From Purpureocillium takamizusanense (taxonomy: Eukaryota; Ascomycota; Sordariomycetes; Hypocreales; Ophiocordycipitaceae): a stretch of DNA of 64,000 bases. Each line of letters begins with the position of its first letter. Position 1 is the first letter of the stretch. The notes beneath the pieces were generated by a model. That model did not search any database. It was not told the origin of the DNA and was given only the letters and a program-made list of their open reading frames with translations. Positions 44,715-54,095 of the stretch are shown in pieces. Made by a program: the position numbers and the translations under genes. Location of the stretch: positions 1,426,001 through 1,490,000 of the forward strand of contig NC_063068.1 in the NCBI RefSeq assembly GCF_022605165.1. Direction: 5' to 3'.

Positions 44715-45386
44715 ATGGGTGCCAATACCTCCAAGCAAGACGGCCAGGGCGGCTATCAATGGAAAGCGTAAGTCATCATTGCCAGCGCCCAAACCGGTGC
44801 CCTCAAGCTCGCATCGAGAGAGATGCACTGACACGCCCGCCTCGGCAAAACAGCTCAGGGCCGCCTAGCGTCTCCTCCGATGTCCTCGAGTCGATGCAAA
44901 ACAGCCCAGAAGTACAGCTTTAACCCTCTTCTCTTCGACTCCAAAGATCATCGGACTCTGTCCAGGCGCGCGACATTGGCGGCTAACATGACGGCGACAT
45001 AGACCGACGCCTCGCGCGCCAGGCTCATCGAGCAGCATATCCAGGCCCGCGTCGCCGAGGAGCTCAAGAAGCTCCAGAAGCGGGAATCAGATGCGCTGAA
45101 CCTCGCACACGACAAGCTTGCCGCCAGCAACGACGCCACCCCCACAGACGAGAAGGCGCCCAGCCGGTACACTGTCGGCCAGGAAGTCGAGCAGCTGCGG
45201 CGCAAGCTCGAGGAGCGAAAGCAGGTTCGCGCCCTGCCGGACGACGTGGAGAAGGCGCGGGGCGATGTCATTCGCTGCCTGCGAGAACACGACCGCCGGC
45301 CGCTGGACTGCTGGGAGGAAGTGGAGAAGTTCAAAACTGAGGTGAAGAAGCTGGAGAAGGGCTGGGTCGACAAGGTGACGTCGTGA
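44715..45386 (+). CDS. MIC19: MICOS subunit Mic19 (Aim13), CHCH-type, DUF1690
   Basis: Three exons: 44715-44767, 44854-44911, 45003-45386; phases 2 and 0 close; 164 aa. The start MGANTSK is a classical N-myristoylation signal, as in human MIC19 and fungal Aim13. A long helical coiled region (ARVAEELKKLQKRESDAL through EVEQLRRKLEERKQVRALPDDVEKAR) leads into the short CHCH-like end DVIRCLREHDRRPLDCWEEVEKF with two Cys ten residues apart, then KKLEKGWVDKV. Mic19 lies on the intermembrane-space side of the inner membrane, binds Mic60 and helps hold crista junctions. Exon 1 codes 17 complete residues, so the gene is easily missed; NSPE joined to TDASRARLIEQHI across the second intron matches the family. 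Confidence 0.93.
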
Positions 45387-46000
45387 AGGGGGACTCATGC
45401 GTGATGCGCATACACGTGGGCGTGGACGCTGCGTGAGAGACGTTCATGTGGGAATGCCTGTATGTTCCCCTGAAAGCAAGGGGCCTTGGAGTGGCATGTG
45501 CGTGGATCAAGGATGTGTACATTTACAGCGTCGACGGCGGCCAAAACTGCATAGAATATAAAGGCATAAAACAACAGGAGTTTCTCGTGTTTCCTTGCAC
45601 CTTGGCCTGTGTTGTAACAGATATGGCACAGTTCTACTCCCATGCCCAATGCCTCAGCATCCTGAAGCAAGCCCGTCTCAAGAGCCTCTATCTATATAGA
45701 GCCGTCGATTGGCAACGCCGACGTTACGGACCAACGGGGGTCTGCGTCACTCTCATGACGGTGCATCAAGCAGCGCCACTGACCTCGTGACATCGTCGCA
45801 TCTACCATGACGTGAAGCCGCTCTTTGCGTGCTGTAAGCCCAGATGTTTCGAGTGTCAACGGCGCACGAGCAGTTCTTCAGGACGCCACAGCTCTCACTA
45901 AGAGCTTGCGTCGAATCTCTTTCTACAACGTGTGTCGTTGGATGTGGGGTGTCCGTACATGTCGGATATCGGTGTCTGGTGATCAACTCGCGCACATCCG
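45387..46000. other. Convergent intergenic region MIC19 / TYW3
   Basis: 614 bp between two stop codons. AT-richer around 45540-45700. Two 3' untranslated regions presumed; nothing else seen. Confidence 0.5.
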
Positions 46001-47084
46001 TCACGGAGCCACATCTGCTTCTTCTGCGGCACGCTCCTGGCTCTTTTCCGCGTCAAGCTCGGCTTTCCTCCTCAGCCCCTCGGCTCGCATCCTCTCCTTC
46101 CGCTGCGCCGCGTCCTCCCACTCCCCGCCCGCGGGGTTCTTCCTCGGCTCCGGATCTCGCAGCGCCACCCTGAAGGACTCGCGGAACCTCTGGATGCGCT
46201 TCGCATTTTCCGAGAACCGCTCGTTTCCGATGCCCAACACCGTACGCAGGTACTCCACGTCGACGAGTCGCCGCCGCCGCCAGCACTGCCCGTCCGGCTG
46301 GACCTCGTCGTACCCGAGCAGGGACTCGAAGCCCAAGCCCATGGAGCGGACTGCGACAATGGGCGTCGCGGCCTGGCCGTCAGGCGAAGAGGGCTCCGCG
46401 ATATTAATAGCGCCTGACTCACGGAAACCAGCTTGCAGTGCGACGCGGACCATCAGCTGTGCGTGGGCAAGGGACGAGGTCAGGACATGGAGGATCTGGA
46501 GCGAGTTGTCGTTAGCTATGCCCATGCGGGCGTACACGTTCGGAAGGGGCCGGGCTACACACCATGGGTTCGAATTTGAAGTGAATAAGTCTGCGCTCCG
46601 CGCTGGCGCCACTTGTACTTGAACATGCAGACTCATTGTCCGCGGTCTTGAAACCCAAGCTCGTTACCCAGGCGTGGAAATCCTCGTCAGCCTCGCAGGC
46701 AACAGGGTCATGGGACACATGAAGCCATGTGCCGCCAGCGCCCTTTCCGCCCACGCCAGCTACCTGTCGCGGCTGCTGTCGTACAAGCCCATCATCCCTC
46801 ACGGCACCATCGTCATCTTCAGACGCCGCGGCCGCTGCAGCCCCTTTCCTGCCCTCGAGGAACACGCTCACACGACCGGCGCAGCTGCTTGTCGTGACGA
46901 AGCCTTCGGCGCGGTTGATCTCGTCAATCAGGTCGCGGATACCTTCGTCGACGGACCCTTTGGGCGAGGCGTCAAAGTATTCTGCGTCCGGCACACCCAG
47001 TTGCCGCAAGATCTTTGCCTTCTTGTCGCGAAACGAGGCTGCGGGCGCAGGCAGCGAGCGCCGCTGCATTTCCCAGTTCCGCAT
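46001..47084 (-). CDS. TYW3: tRNA wybutosine-synthesising protein 3 (TYW3)
   Basis: Exons 47084-46563 and 46495-46001 (67-bp intron, GTGTGT...CTCCAG, phase 0), 338 aa from ATG 47084 (MRNWEMQRRSL); ATG 47069 is nearly as good. TYW3 methylates N4 of the tricyclic base on the way from m1G37 to wybutosine in tRNA-Phe, using S-adenosylmethionine. The family core is clear: FRDKKAKILRQLGVPD, EGFVTTSSCAGRVSVFLEG, GGTWLHVSHDP, and HFKFEPM joined across the intron to ILHVLTSSLAHAQLMVRVALQAGFRESG. A loop of about 40 residues (Ala-rich, then DDDGAVRDDG) interrupts the core, and a charged C-terminal helix (residues 260-338) extends past the yeast protein's core. Cytosolic by analogy. Confidence 0.94.
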
Positions 47085-47739
47085 GCAGTCAGTCTCTGCA
47101 GCAGACAACAGCTTTCTCGTGGGTGGTACGATTTTCTGCCGGCAAGCGCGTTCGGTTCATCAAATTGATAGGGCGACGAGAGTAGCGGAGGAGCGTGTGG
47201 GAAAATGTGTGGGACAGCGTTTGTTAGCAGGGTATCGTGGCGTGGCGTGTCGACACCTTGCTGAGTGTCAAGCCGCGATCTTGGGCGGACAAATCAGAGC
47301 TCGGCGCGGGGTATCTGAGCTGCGGGCTGGACCTCCTGACCAGCAGGAACCACGAACGTCACTCGACAACTTCTCAACTCACCAGCTCACCGGCCGCAAG
47401 ACCTCAAGCGACGTAACATTTTACTGCATTTATTTTCCTCTATGCTGCTTTCTAAGCTAGCTGGGCCATTTCCTTGCTGCCGGCCCCAATGCCCTCCATG
47501 GCCAAGGTCGCATCGGCACCTTGGACTGCGTCGCTGAACCATCCCAACGCCAACCATGGCTGTTCTCATAGTACGTGAAAGAAGACAAGCCCGCTCAGAT
47601 ACTTTTTATCCGTGCTTGGCTTACCGGAATCAAGATCGCCAAGAACGCCCGTTGCAAATGCCAACCAAGTTCATCATGTCGTTATAGCCCTTCGGGTTCC
47701 CGTCATCTCAGGGCACAAGTGTGCTCTCACTGAGATTCA
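47085..47739. other. Intergenic region TYW3 promoter / MET16 3' end
   Basis: 655 bp, both neighbours on the minus strand. Contains the TYW3 promoter and the MET16 terminator region. No distinct motif seen. Confidence 0.5.
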
Positions 47740-48669
47740 TTAGACGGGCGCCACCATGCCAGCGGTCTTTTTCTGCTCCATATCCTCGACGAACTGGGCA
47801 TATCGCGACTTCTTATTGTGAATGCCGCACTCCGATTTGTTCTGGCCCTTCCAGCGGCCGGCACGCTCGTCCTCGCCCTCGCCGACGGGACTGGTCGAGT
47901 GCCAGTCGCCGACGGACTTGTATCCCTGGTCCAGGAGGGCGTTGTACGGCACACTGTTCTCCTTGATATAGTCGTTGACCTGCTTGAAAGACCACGCAGC
48001 CATTGGGTTGATCTTGATGATGCCCCGCTCATCGTCGAGTTCGATGATGGGGATGGAGCCGCGAGCCGCACCCTGCGAGCGACGGCGACCGTTGAGGACG
48101 GCAGTCACCTGGAGCTCTTCATACGCCCGCTGCAGAGGCTCGACCTTGACGATCCAGTCGTACATCTCGCCGGCCGTGTTCCACATCTCTTGGCCATAGG
48201 TCTCCTCGAGTTCCTCCACGGTGTCGACGCCATCGGGCTTGAAGATGTGGACAGGCACATTGGGATACCGCGCCTTGACCCGGTCGACGAGCTCGTACGT
48301 CTCCTTGAAGTGGTACAAGGTATCCAAGAAGATGAGGTCGACCGTTTTGGAGTTGGGGTTCTCCTGCTGAATCTTGGACAGCATGTCCATGGTGGCCAGG
48401 CCCGTCAGGCCGAATGCTGTCGACTGATACAGGTTGGGAAACATGATCTTGCAGAAGCGAAGGATGTCCATGGGATGCATGGTCTCCATTTGGTCGTTCA
48501 GGTAGGCGATGTGCTCCATGGTGAGGGACACCTTGGGCTTCGACTCCTTTCTCGGTGAGGGGTCGTAGTCGGACTGGCCCGACACGTACCCGGACTCGAT
48601 GTCATGATGGTCCATCTTGTCGTCAGAGAAGGAGATGCGAGTTGTCGTTTCCGTCATGGTGGTGCTCAT
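47740..48669 (-). CDS. MET16: Phosphoadenosine phosphosulfate (PAPS) reductase
   Basis: Single exon, 309 aa from ATG 48669 (MSTTMTETTTRISF); an in-frame ATG 50 codons upstream adds unconserved sequence. The enzyme reduces PAPS to sulfite with thioredoxin in sulfate assimilation. Seen: the substrate-binding AFGLTGLATMDML (equivalent of the SGGKDS-like loop), VDLIFLDTLYHFKETYEL, YDWIVKVEPLQRAYEELQVTAVLNGRRRSQG, then KSVGDWHST and the C-terminal catalytic ECGIH. Only one Cys is in that motif and no Fe-S Cys pairs are present, marking it as PAPS rather than APS reductase. A 45-residue polar N-terminus is fungal-specific. MET1 in the same window supplies the cofactor for the next step, sulfite reductase. 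Confidence 0.96.
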   Translation of the reverse strand: MSTTMTETTTRISFSDDKMDHHDIESGYVSGQSDYDPSPRKESKPKVSLTMEHIAYLNDQMETMHPMDILRFCKIMFPNLYQSTAFGLTGLATMDMLSKIQQENPNSKTVDLIFLDTLYHFKETYELVDRVKARYPNVPVHIFKPDGVDTVEELEETYGQEMWNTAGEMYDWIVKVEPLQRAYEELQVTAVLNGRRRSQGAARGSIPIIELDDERGIIKINPMAAWSFKQVNDYIKENSVPYNALLDQGYKSVGDWHSTSPVGEGEDERAGRWKGQNKSECGIHNKKSRYAQFVEDMEQKKTAGMVAPV

Positions 48670-51414
48670 GGCGGCGACTGGGTGAGGGGATGTGACACAA
48701 CGGGAGGTGGTGACGACCAGGAGACCGACCGAAGATGTGCTTTGGCCGTCAGGGGAGAGAGAAGTATGATCCCAAGAGACCCAGCCAGGCGTTATAAGTG
48801 CGAATTGCTGCTGATTCACGGGCAGACGGGCTATTATTCAGAAGAGGGAGCACGGACGGAACGCTTCGTCTCCTTAAATGAGGGCAACGAGTCTAGAACA
48901 GGAAGATGGTTTGAAATCGAGAAGGAGGGATTTACACAGGTTAAGTCCGGATGCAACAGCCGTGTTGAGGGGGAGAGACACGGTGGGAAACGACCAGACC
49001 AGGCGAGCCCTCCCTGACTAATTGTGCGCAACAGGCGAAACGCATCATACATGGGAGCACGCAACAACAAGTCGACAGCCTGGGCTCCATGGTCCGAGGG
49101 CAGCAATTTTCCCCCCTTCCCCGGCCGTAGTAGGTTGGCCGCCAATGCGCGGCGTCGAAACGCCTTCGGTTTGCGTCTGGGAGTCGATCACGACATCGAC
49201 GCCATTCCTTCCGCGATGCGGATTGTGGCGCCGTGATTGGCCGGCGAGGATCCGCTGTGGTGTTTAGGCTCGGTAACTGGGGACCTGGGGCGCAGGGCGT
49301 GAGTGGCGGCTGGTGGTGAGTATTCGCTACTTTCCCCAGTTTCCGGCAACCTTGCAGTGGTTTTTTTTCTTCCTCACGGCTTGTCGGCGCCTCGGAGGTT
49401 GCGTGATGGACGGAACCGGTGCGGTAGGTCAAGGTACTGTTCTGCGATGTGTAGGTATTGCCCCGTGCTGTGCGGCATGCAACAAGTACCGTACTACAGT
49501 ACTGTACTGTACAGTAATTTGGATTAGAAATAGGGGACAGCCTCCCCTGCCTCACAGTCCACCTCCATGAGATCATCAGTGTTGGCTGTGCGTGCGCGCT
49601 CTAACAGCGGCAACCCCAGGGCCATCAGGTCAAACAGGGAGCGATTGACTCTTACTCTGGCCATCCTCGGGGTTTTGGCGTCGAGCACTCCTGTCACCAT
49701 TGAATCGCGGACGGCCCTTGCCGAGCCCAAAGACGAGGCATATTCCGTGGCTGGTTGGCGACTTCTCGAGTCTCAGGGCCGCGCGCGAGCCAGTGCAAGG
49801 TCCCGCAGAACCCGGACTTGCCGTGGAAACCGTGCCTCCAACACCAGATATTCATTCCCTCCCTCCCTCCTCCTCGCTGCAAAAGCTGGCATCAATAGCA
49901 CCGCAGCAAAATCGCAACGGAAGCTATCCTCGCAATCCATCCCGAGTCACCGGACCTTGCCGGAAGGCATCGTTGTGCGTACAATGCAAGCATCCCTCGC
50001 GCGTCACGTTGGCGTGCAGCGCTGTGGTGACGAGGCTCCGAACGTGCCAGCGCCCTTTCGGGACATCGGCGCGGGCGGCAATCGGCGAGGGTCTGGCCTC
50101 CCGAGCGCCGGGGGGGGAGAGCGGGCGGGCGGGCGGTTGGCGTCAGCCCGTGCCTCTCCAACCAGGAAGGAGGCTCATGACGTGCAGCAATGGCGCTTCC
50201 GAGGGAGTGGGTGAGTAAGCACTGTAGATTTGTGTCCCCTCATTGCCGTCGCGGCCCTTGGATTGCGGGTGCACCGGCGTTAGAGGCCGAGCCTGTGGCG
50301 GGGGGTGGGAATGTCTCCAGACTTTCATGGTGTTTTTTTACCATCGCCGCTGTCGCTGGCCCGGAGCTAACTCCCCGCCACACACCGCAAGCCAGACGCT
50401 GAGGATTTGCTACCATGTCGCTGCCATGTGTCTGGAGGCATGGATTTATCGCAGCGAAAGAAGGACACTCTTAGAGCTGTGCCGCCATGCGATGCCTTTG
50501 GCATCATATGGCAGGGCGGTGCAGTGGCACGCCCGACAGCGCACTTGCTACCGACTAATCTTAGTAGGTAACTCAGTGGTTGTGCTTCATATCTCGTACC
50601 TACTCTACGTCCATGGACTTGTTATCACTACGGTGGATGATGAGGTTGAGGTGTCGTAGCATCCAGATCCAGCAAGGAGAATGACGCCGTTCCTCTCGCT
50701 TGATACGGCGGCCGGCCACCCACCTGTGGAGCTCAGACAGCCAGGGCTCTGTTGATGGGCGAGTCGAGTCGCCTGAGAATGCCAAGATATGTGCCCCTGA
50801 CAGGCCGGGGTCCGTCGACTCCAGTGCTCTCGACGGGGGTTGGAGGCGGCCAGGCAAGTGGCCTGTTTAGGCCCACGCCAGCCGCCTCATTTGCTCCAGG
50901 AAGGCTCTCCAGGCTTCTCGGTCCCAACGGCTGGCGGGCCCACCACCGCCCGCTGCATGGCCGGCCTACAAGCGGTGCAGGAAGTACTTTGAGTGCGAAA
51001 TTTCGTCCAACTCTGCCAGCCCGTCGTCGAAGCTCGCTCGGCCCGTCATATCTGCGAGATTGGAGTTGAGTTTCCTTTGAAACACGATCAAAGGGGACGC
51101 GCTTCCGGACGGACATTGAAGGGGATTCTTTATCCTTTCTTTGTTTCGCAATTGTTTGGACGCTGACGGCACGAGCGCGCGTGCGGGAACGATCTGGCTG
51201 CGCAGAACCGCTCGGCCGCCCGTGACATCAGACGGATTGGGACGTGCCAGGGTTCCGCGCTCGCTTATCAGCTAGGTACGAACCAACAACCCGCCCCTTG
51301 GCCCGTCATCAGCCCGCGGGGGGGACTGCCATCACCAAAAGAAAAAGAAGAAAGAGTCATTCCCGCACACAGGAAACAGAACAACGGGGCCGGCAAATAT
51401 CCACGCAGCGAACC
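48670..51414. other. Intergenic region between divergent MET16 and SER2
   Basis: 2.7 kb holding the promoters of MET16 (-) and SER2 (+). Features: ACTGTACTGTACAGTA palindromic run at about 49499-49514; GGGCGGGCGGGCGG near 50123-50136. Open frames of 70-215 codons (the longest at 49567-50214) have random translations. I could not identify a sulfur-regulator (CYS3-type ATGRYRYCAT) site with confidence by eye. Confidence 0.5.
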
Positions 51415-52899
51415 ATGGCCGACACCGTCGCGAGCCCGCCCAAGCAGAGCGCCGCCGCCGGTGCGCGGCCGCAGCTCACGACGACGATGCGCAGCAGCTC
51501 GTACCTGAGCGACCACCAGCAGTACAGGCCACCGCGCCAGCCCGAGCCGCACCACGGCATCGACACCGTCGTCGAGGACATCAGCCCGGCCGCCGCCGCC
51601 GCCGCCGCCGCCGTCAGCCCACACCGAGGGTCGCCGTCCTCGGCGGCGCGGCCCATCATGCCCTTCAACGGCATCCCCTCCGAGGACAACCCCCCCACGA
51701 TAGTGGACAGCGGCGTCAGCCACAGCTTCTCCCACCCCAACTGCGCGCCCGCCGGCCGCCGGCCCACGGACCGCCTCGTCGCGACGCTCTTCTACAAATC
51801 CGCCGACAGGGGCTCGCCCTTGGCGGCCGCGAGAAGCCTCACCGGCGGTCTCTCGGACAGCAACGAGTCGCTCCCGGCCAACATAGCGCCCACCACCAAC
51901 ATGGACGCCTTCCCGCTCGAGCCGCCTACGCACGAGTCCGAACAGCTCGACCACCTCTACGGATCGTACATCTCCCCGCTGTGCATCACCTCCTTCCTGC
52001 ACCTCATGTCCACGTTCCCCCAGCCTCAGGGCGCCGAGCCGCCGCACTCGTCGCATCGCTGCCTGGACAGCTCGGAGAACCCGCGCGTTGTAGAGCTGAC
52101 GCTCGCGCCTGCCCCGTCGCCAAAGTACCTCGCGCTGTCCGACCTGCGCAAGCACGAGATGATATACCGCTTCGAGCAGGAGTGGAATGTGGACGTGGCC
52201 TTGCAGCGGGATCTGGTCTGGAGACGCCACCCGCGCCTCGTCGTCTTCGACATGGACAGCACGCTCATCACTCAGGAGGTGATTGAGCTCATGGCCGATA
52301 CCATCAAGGATCCGCCGAACCTGGCGGCCCGCGTCGCCGAGATCACGCACCGTGCCATGCTCGGCGAGCTCGAGTTCGATGCCTCCTTCCGGGAGCGCGT
52401 TGCGCTGCTCAAGGGCGTTGATGCGGCCGTCTTCGAGGACCTGCGACCAGTCTTGGAAGTCACAAAGGGCGTGCGACAGCTCATCAAGGCTCTGAGACGG
52501 CTCGGCGTCAAGACGGCCGTCCTCTCCGGCGGCTTCCAGCCGCTGACGACCTGGCTCGCCGGGGATCTGGGCATCGATTACGCCTACGCCAACGAGGTCG
52601 TCATCGCGGACGGCAAGCTGACGGGCGAGACGACGGGCACCATCGTCGGCAAGGAGCGAAAGCGCGATCTCCTTGTCGAGATCGCGGCCAAGGAGGGCAT
52701 TGACCTCGCGCAGGTCGTGGCCGTCGGTGATGGTGCTAACGACCTCCTCATGTTGGAAAAGGCCGGCCTGGGCGTCGCCTGGAATGCGAAGCCGCGGGTG
52801 CAGATGGAGGCAGACGCACGGCTCAACGGGGAGAGCCTGCTGGACCTGCTGTTCCTGTTTGGCTTCACGAGCGAGGAGGTGGAGATGCTGGCTGGGTAA
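51415..52899 (+). CDS. SER2: Phosphoserine phosphatase (HAD family)
   Basis: Single exon, 494 aa; the ATG at 51415 has a good context (ACCATGGCC). It removes phosphate from L-phosphoserine, the last step of serine synthesis. HAD motifs in the C-terminal half: VVFDMDSTLI (nucleophile D279, acid D281), motif II AVLSGGFQP, motif III Lys in VGKERKRDLL and motif IV VGDGANDLLMLEKAG. The SerB cap (EVIELMADTI to FEDLRPVLEVTKGVRQL) is complete. Unusual is the length: about 275 residues precede the catalytic domain. The first 115 are low-complexity (an eight-Ala run near residue 60). Residues about 120-260 (DRLVATLFYKS through PRVVELTLAPAPSPKYLALSDLRKHE) may be a degenerate ACT-type regulatory region, as in some microbial SerB proteins; that is inference. 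Confidence 0.94.
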   Translation: MADTVASPPKQSAAAGARPQLTTTMRSSSYLSDHQQYRPPRQPEPHHGIDTVVEDISPAAAAAAAAVSPHRGSPSSAARPIMPFNGIPSEDNPPTIVDSGVSHSFSHPNCAPAGRRPTDRLVATLFYKSADRGSPLAAARSLTGGLSDSNESLPANIAPTTNMDAFPLEPPTHESEQLDHLYGSYISPLCITSFLHLMSTFPQPQGAEPPHSSHRCLDSSENPRVVELTLAPAPSPKYLALSDLRKHEMIYRFEQEWNVDVALQRDLVWRRHPRLVVFDMDSTLITQEVIELMADTIKDPPNLAARVAEITHRAMLGELEFDASFRERVALLKGVDAAVFEDLRPVLEVTKGVRQLIKALRRLGVKTAVLSGGFQPLTTWLAGDLGIDYAYANEVVIADGKLTGETTGTIVGKERKRDLLVEIAAKEGIDLAQVVAVGDGANDLLMLEKAGLGVAWNAKPRVQMEADARLNGESLLDLLFLFGFTSEEVEMLAG

Positions 52900-53494
52900 G
52901 CGGACGGTAGCTGGCGGCTGAGGCTCCCAGTGCCTTTTTGCTTTCGAAATGCATCTTGCGCAGCGGGAATCGAGTTTTGTTCGTCAGTGGGCTAAGTGTC
53001 TGGGTGTACAAGGAGTTTTTTTCGAGTGTCGGGCGTGTGAGGCGACCACGAAGTTTGTTTGGCGCAGTCAGGAAGGTTGGTGCGAGAAGACGTTTCAGCA
53101 AAGCATGCCTTCTGCTGTAGCAGCTAGAGATGGGCATGGTGCGCCCATTCATGGACAGGATAGCATGGCGTAGGCTAGTAACTCTTTTTAACTGTCCGTA
53201 CAGTCTCGGCATGTCGCAAAGGTTTCTACATCACAGCCACCAAGCTCAATGTGACCAAGAGAGACAGATGTCGTCTTCTCTTTGGTGGTGCGCCATCGTC
53301 GCAGATCATACATGAATCAATGTTAGAGCTCCAGCTTTAACAGTACATCTACACGGACAGGTGACAAGCCGTCCCATCTTCTTCATCATGTCCCGCTCTT
53401 CTCGGGTGTCTATCGTATGAATGAGTCCCCAACAACCACGTCTCGTTACTTCCACCCAAGGCACAGCTCAACAGCAGACAGATTTGAGATGACT
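52900..53494. other. Convergent intergenic region SER2 / small mitochondrial gene
   Basis: 595 bp between two stop codons with T-rich patches (TTTTTT near 53018). Two 3' untranslated regions presumed. Confidence 0.5.
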
Positions 53495-54095
53495 TCAAGG
53501 GTAACCGTCCTTGCCCCACTTGTTGTACTTGTCGTGCAGCTCCTTGGGGAGGGTGACGTTGGGAACAACGACGACGTTGAGAGCGCTGGGAGCGTCCCGG
53601 GGCTCCGCATTGGGATCGCCACCGGGATGGTACTTGTACTTGCCCTGGGCGTCGCTCTCCCAGGGCATGCCGCCCTGGGCGATCTTGACGGGGGCCTCGG
53701 ACGTGGACTGAGTGGGCGAGCGACCTGAAGAGAGCAGACGGTTAGCATTCTGGGTGTTTGCTCGAGTCTTACCCGATGGGGTTCGAAGCGAGCTGTAGCT
53801 GTTGAGGATTCGGCAGCGGGAACGCACCAAAGTAGAAGCCAGCGCCGCCGAGAGCAGCAACCATGACACCGCCGAGAATCTGGTCGCCCCTCAATGTCAG
53901 TCTGGTCCATTTTCATCGCGATGTCGGTCGGGCGTGTCGGAGACGGAGACTCCAGTTAGCCGAGGAATAACGTGGGATATGACGCACCATGATCTCGGGG
54001 TTGCGCCGGCTCTCCTTGCGGAGCTCCTGCTGGGTGTGCTCCTGGAAGCGGCGCACAGAAGTGGAAAACAGACGGCGGGAGATGACGGACGCCAT
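53495..54095 (-). CDS. Small mitochondrial inner-membrane-type protein, function unknown
   Basis: Three exons: 54095-53988, 53879-53828 (only 52 bp), 53724-53495; phases 0 and 1 close; 129 aa. The N-terminus MASVISRRLFSTSVRRFQEH is a textbook mitochondrial presequence. One membrane segment follows at about 37-53 (LGGVMVAALGGAGFYF), then a soluble tail with KYKYHPGGDPNAEPRDAP, VVVVPNVTLPKELHDKYNKWG. I recognise the layout as a conserved fungal mitochondrial protein but cannot name a function; a respiratory-complex accessory or assembly subunit is possible, not shown. The middle exon was fixed by phase: using the downstream GTAAGA donor instead shifts the frame, whereas GTGCGT joins FYFG to RSPTQST. 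Confidence 0.82.

Noticed and set aside
49567..50214. 215-codon open frame between MET16 and SER2
   Set aside because: Random Arg/Ser/Ala composition, overlaps another open frame of similar length, no recognisable motif.
51268..52350. 360-codon minus-strand open frame inside SER2
   Set aside because: Arg/Gly/Val-rich antisense shadow; the plus strand has the HAD motifs.
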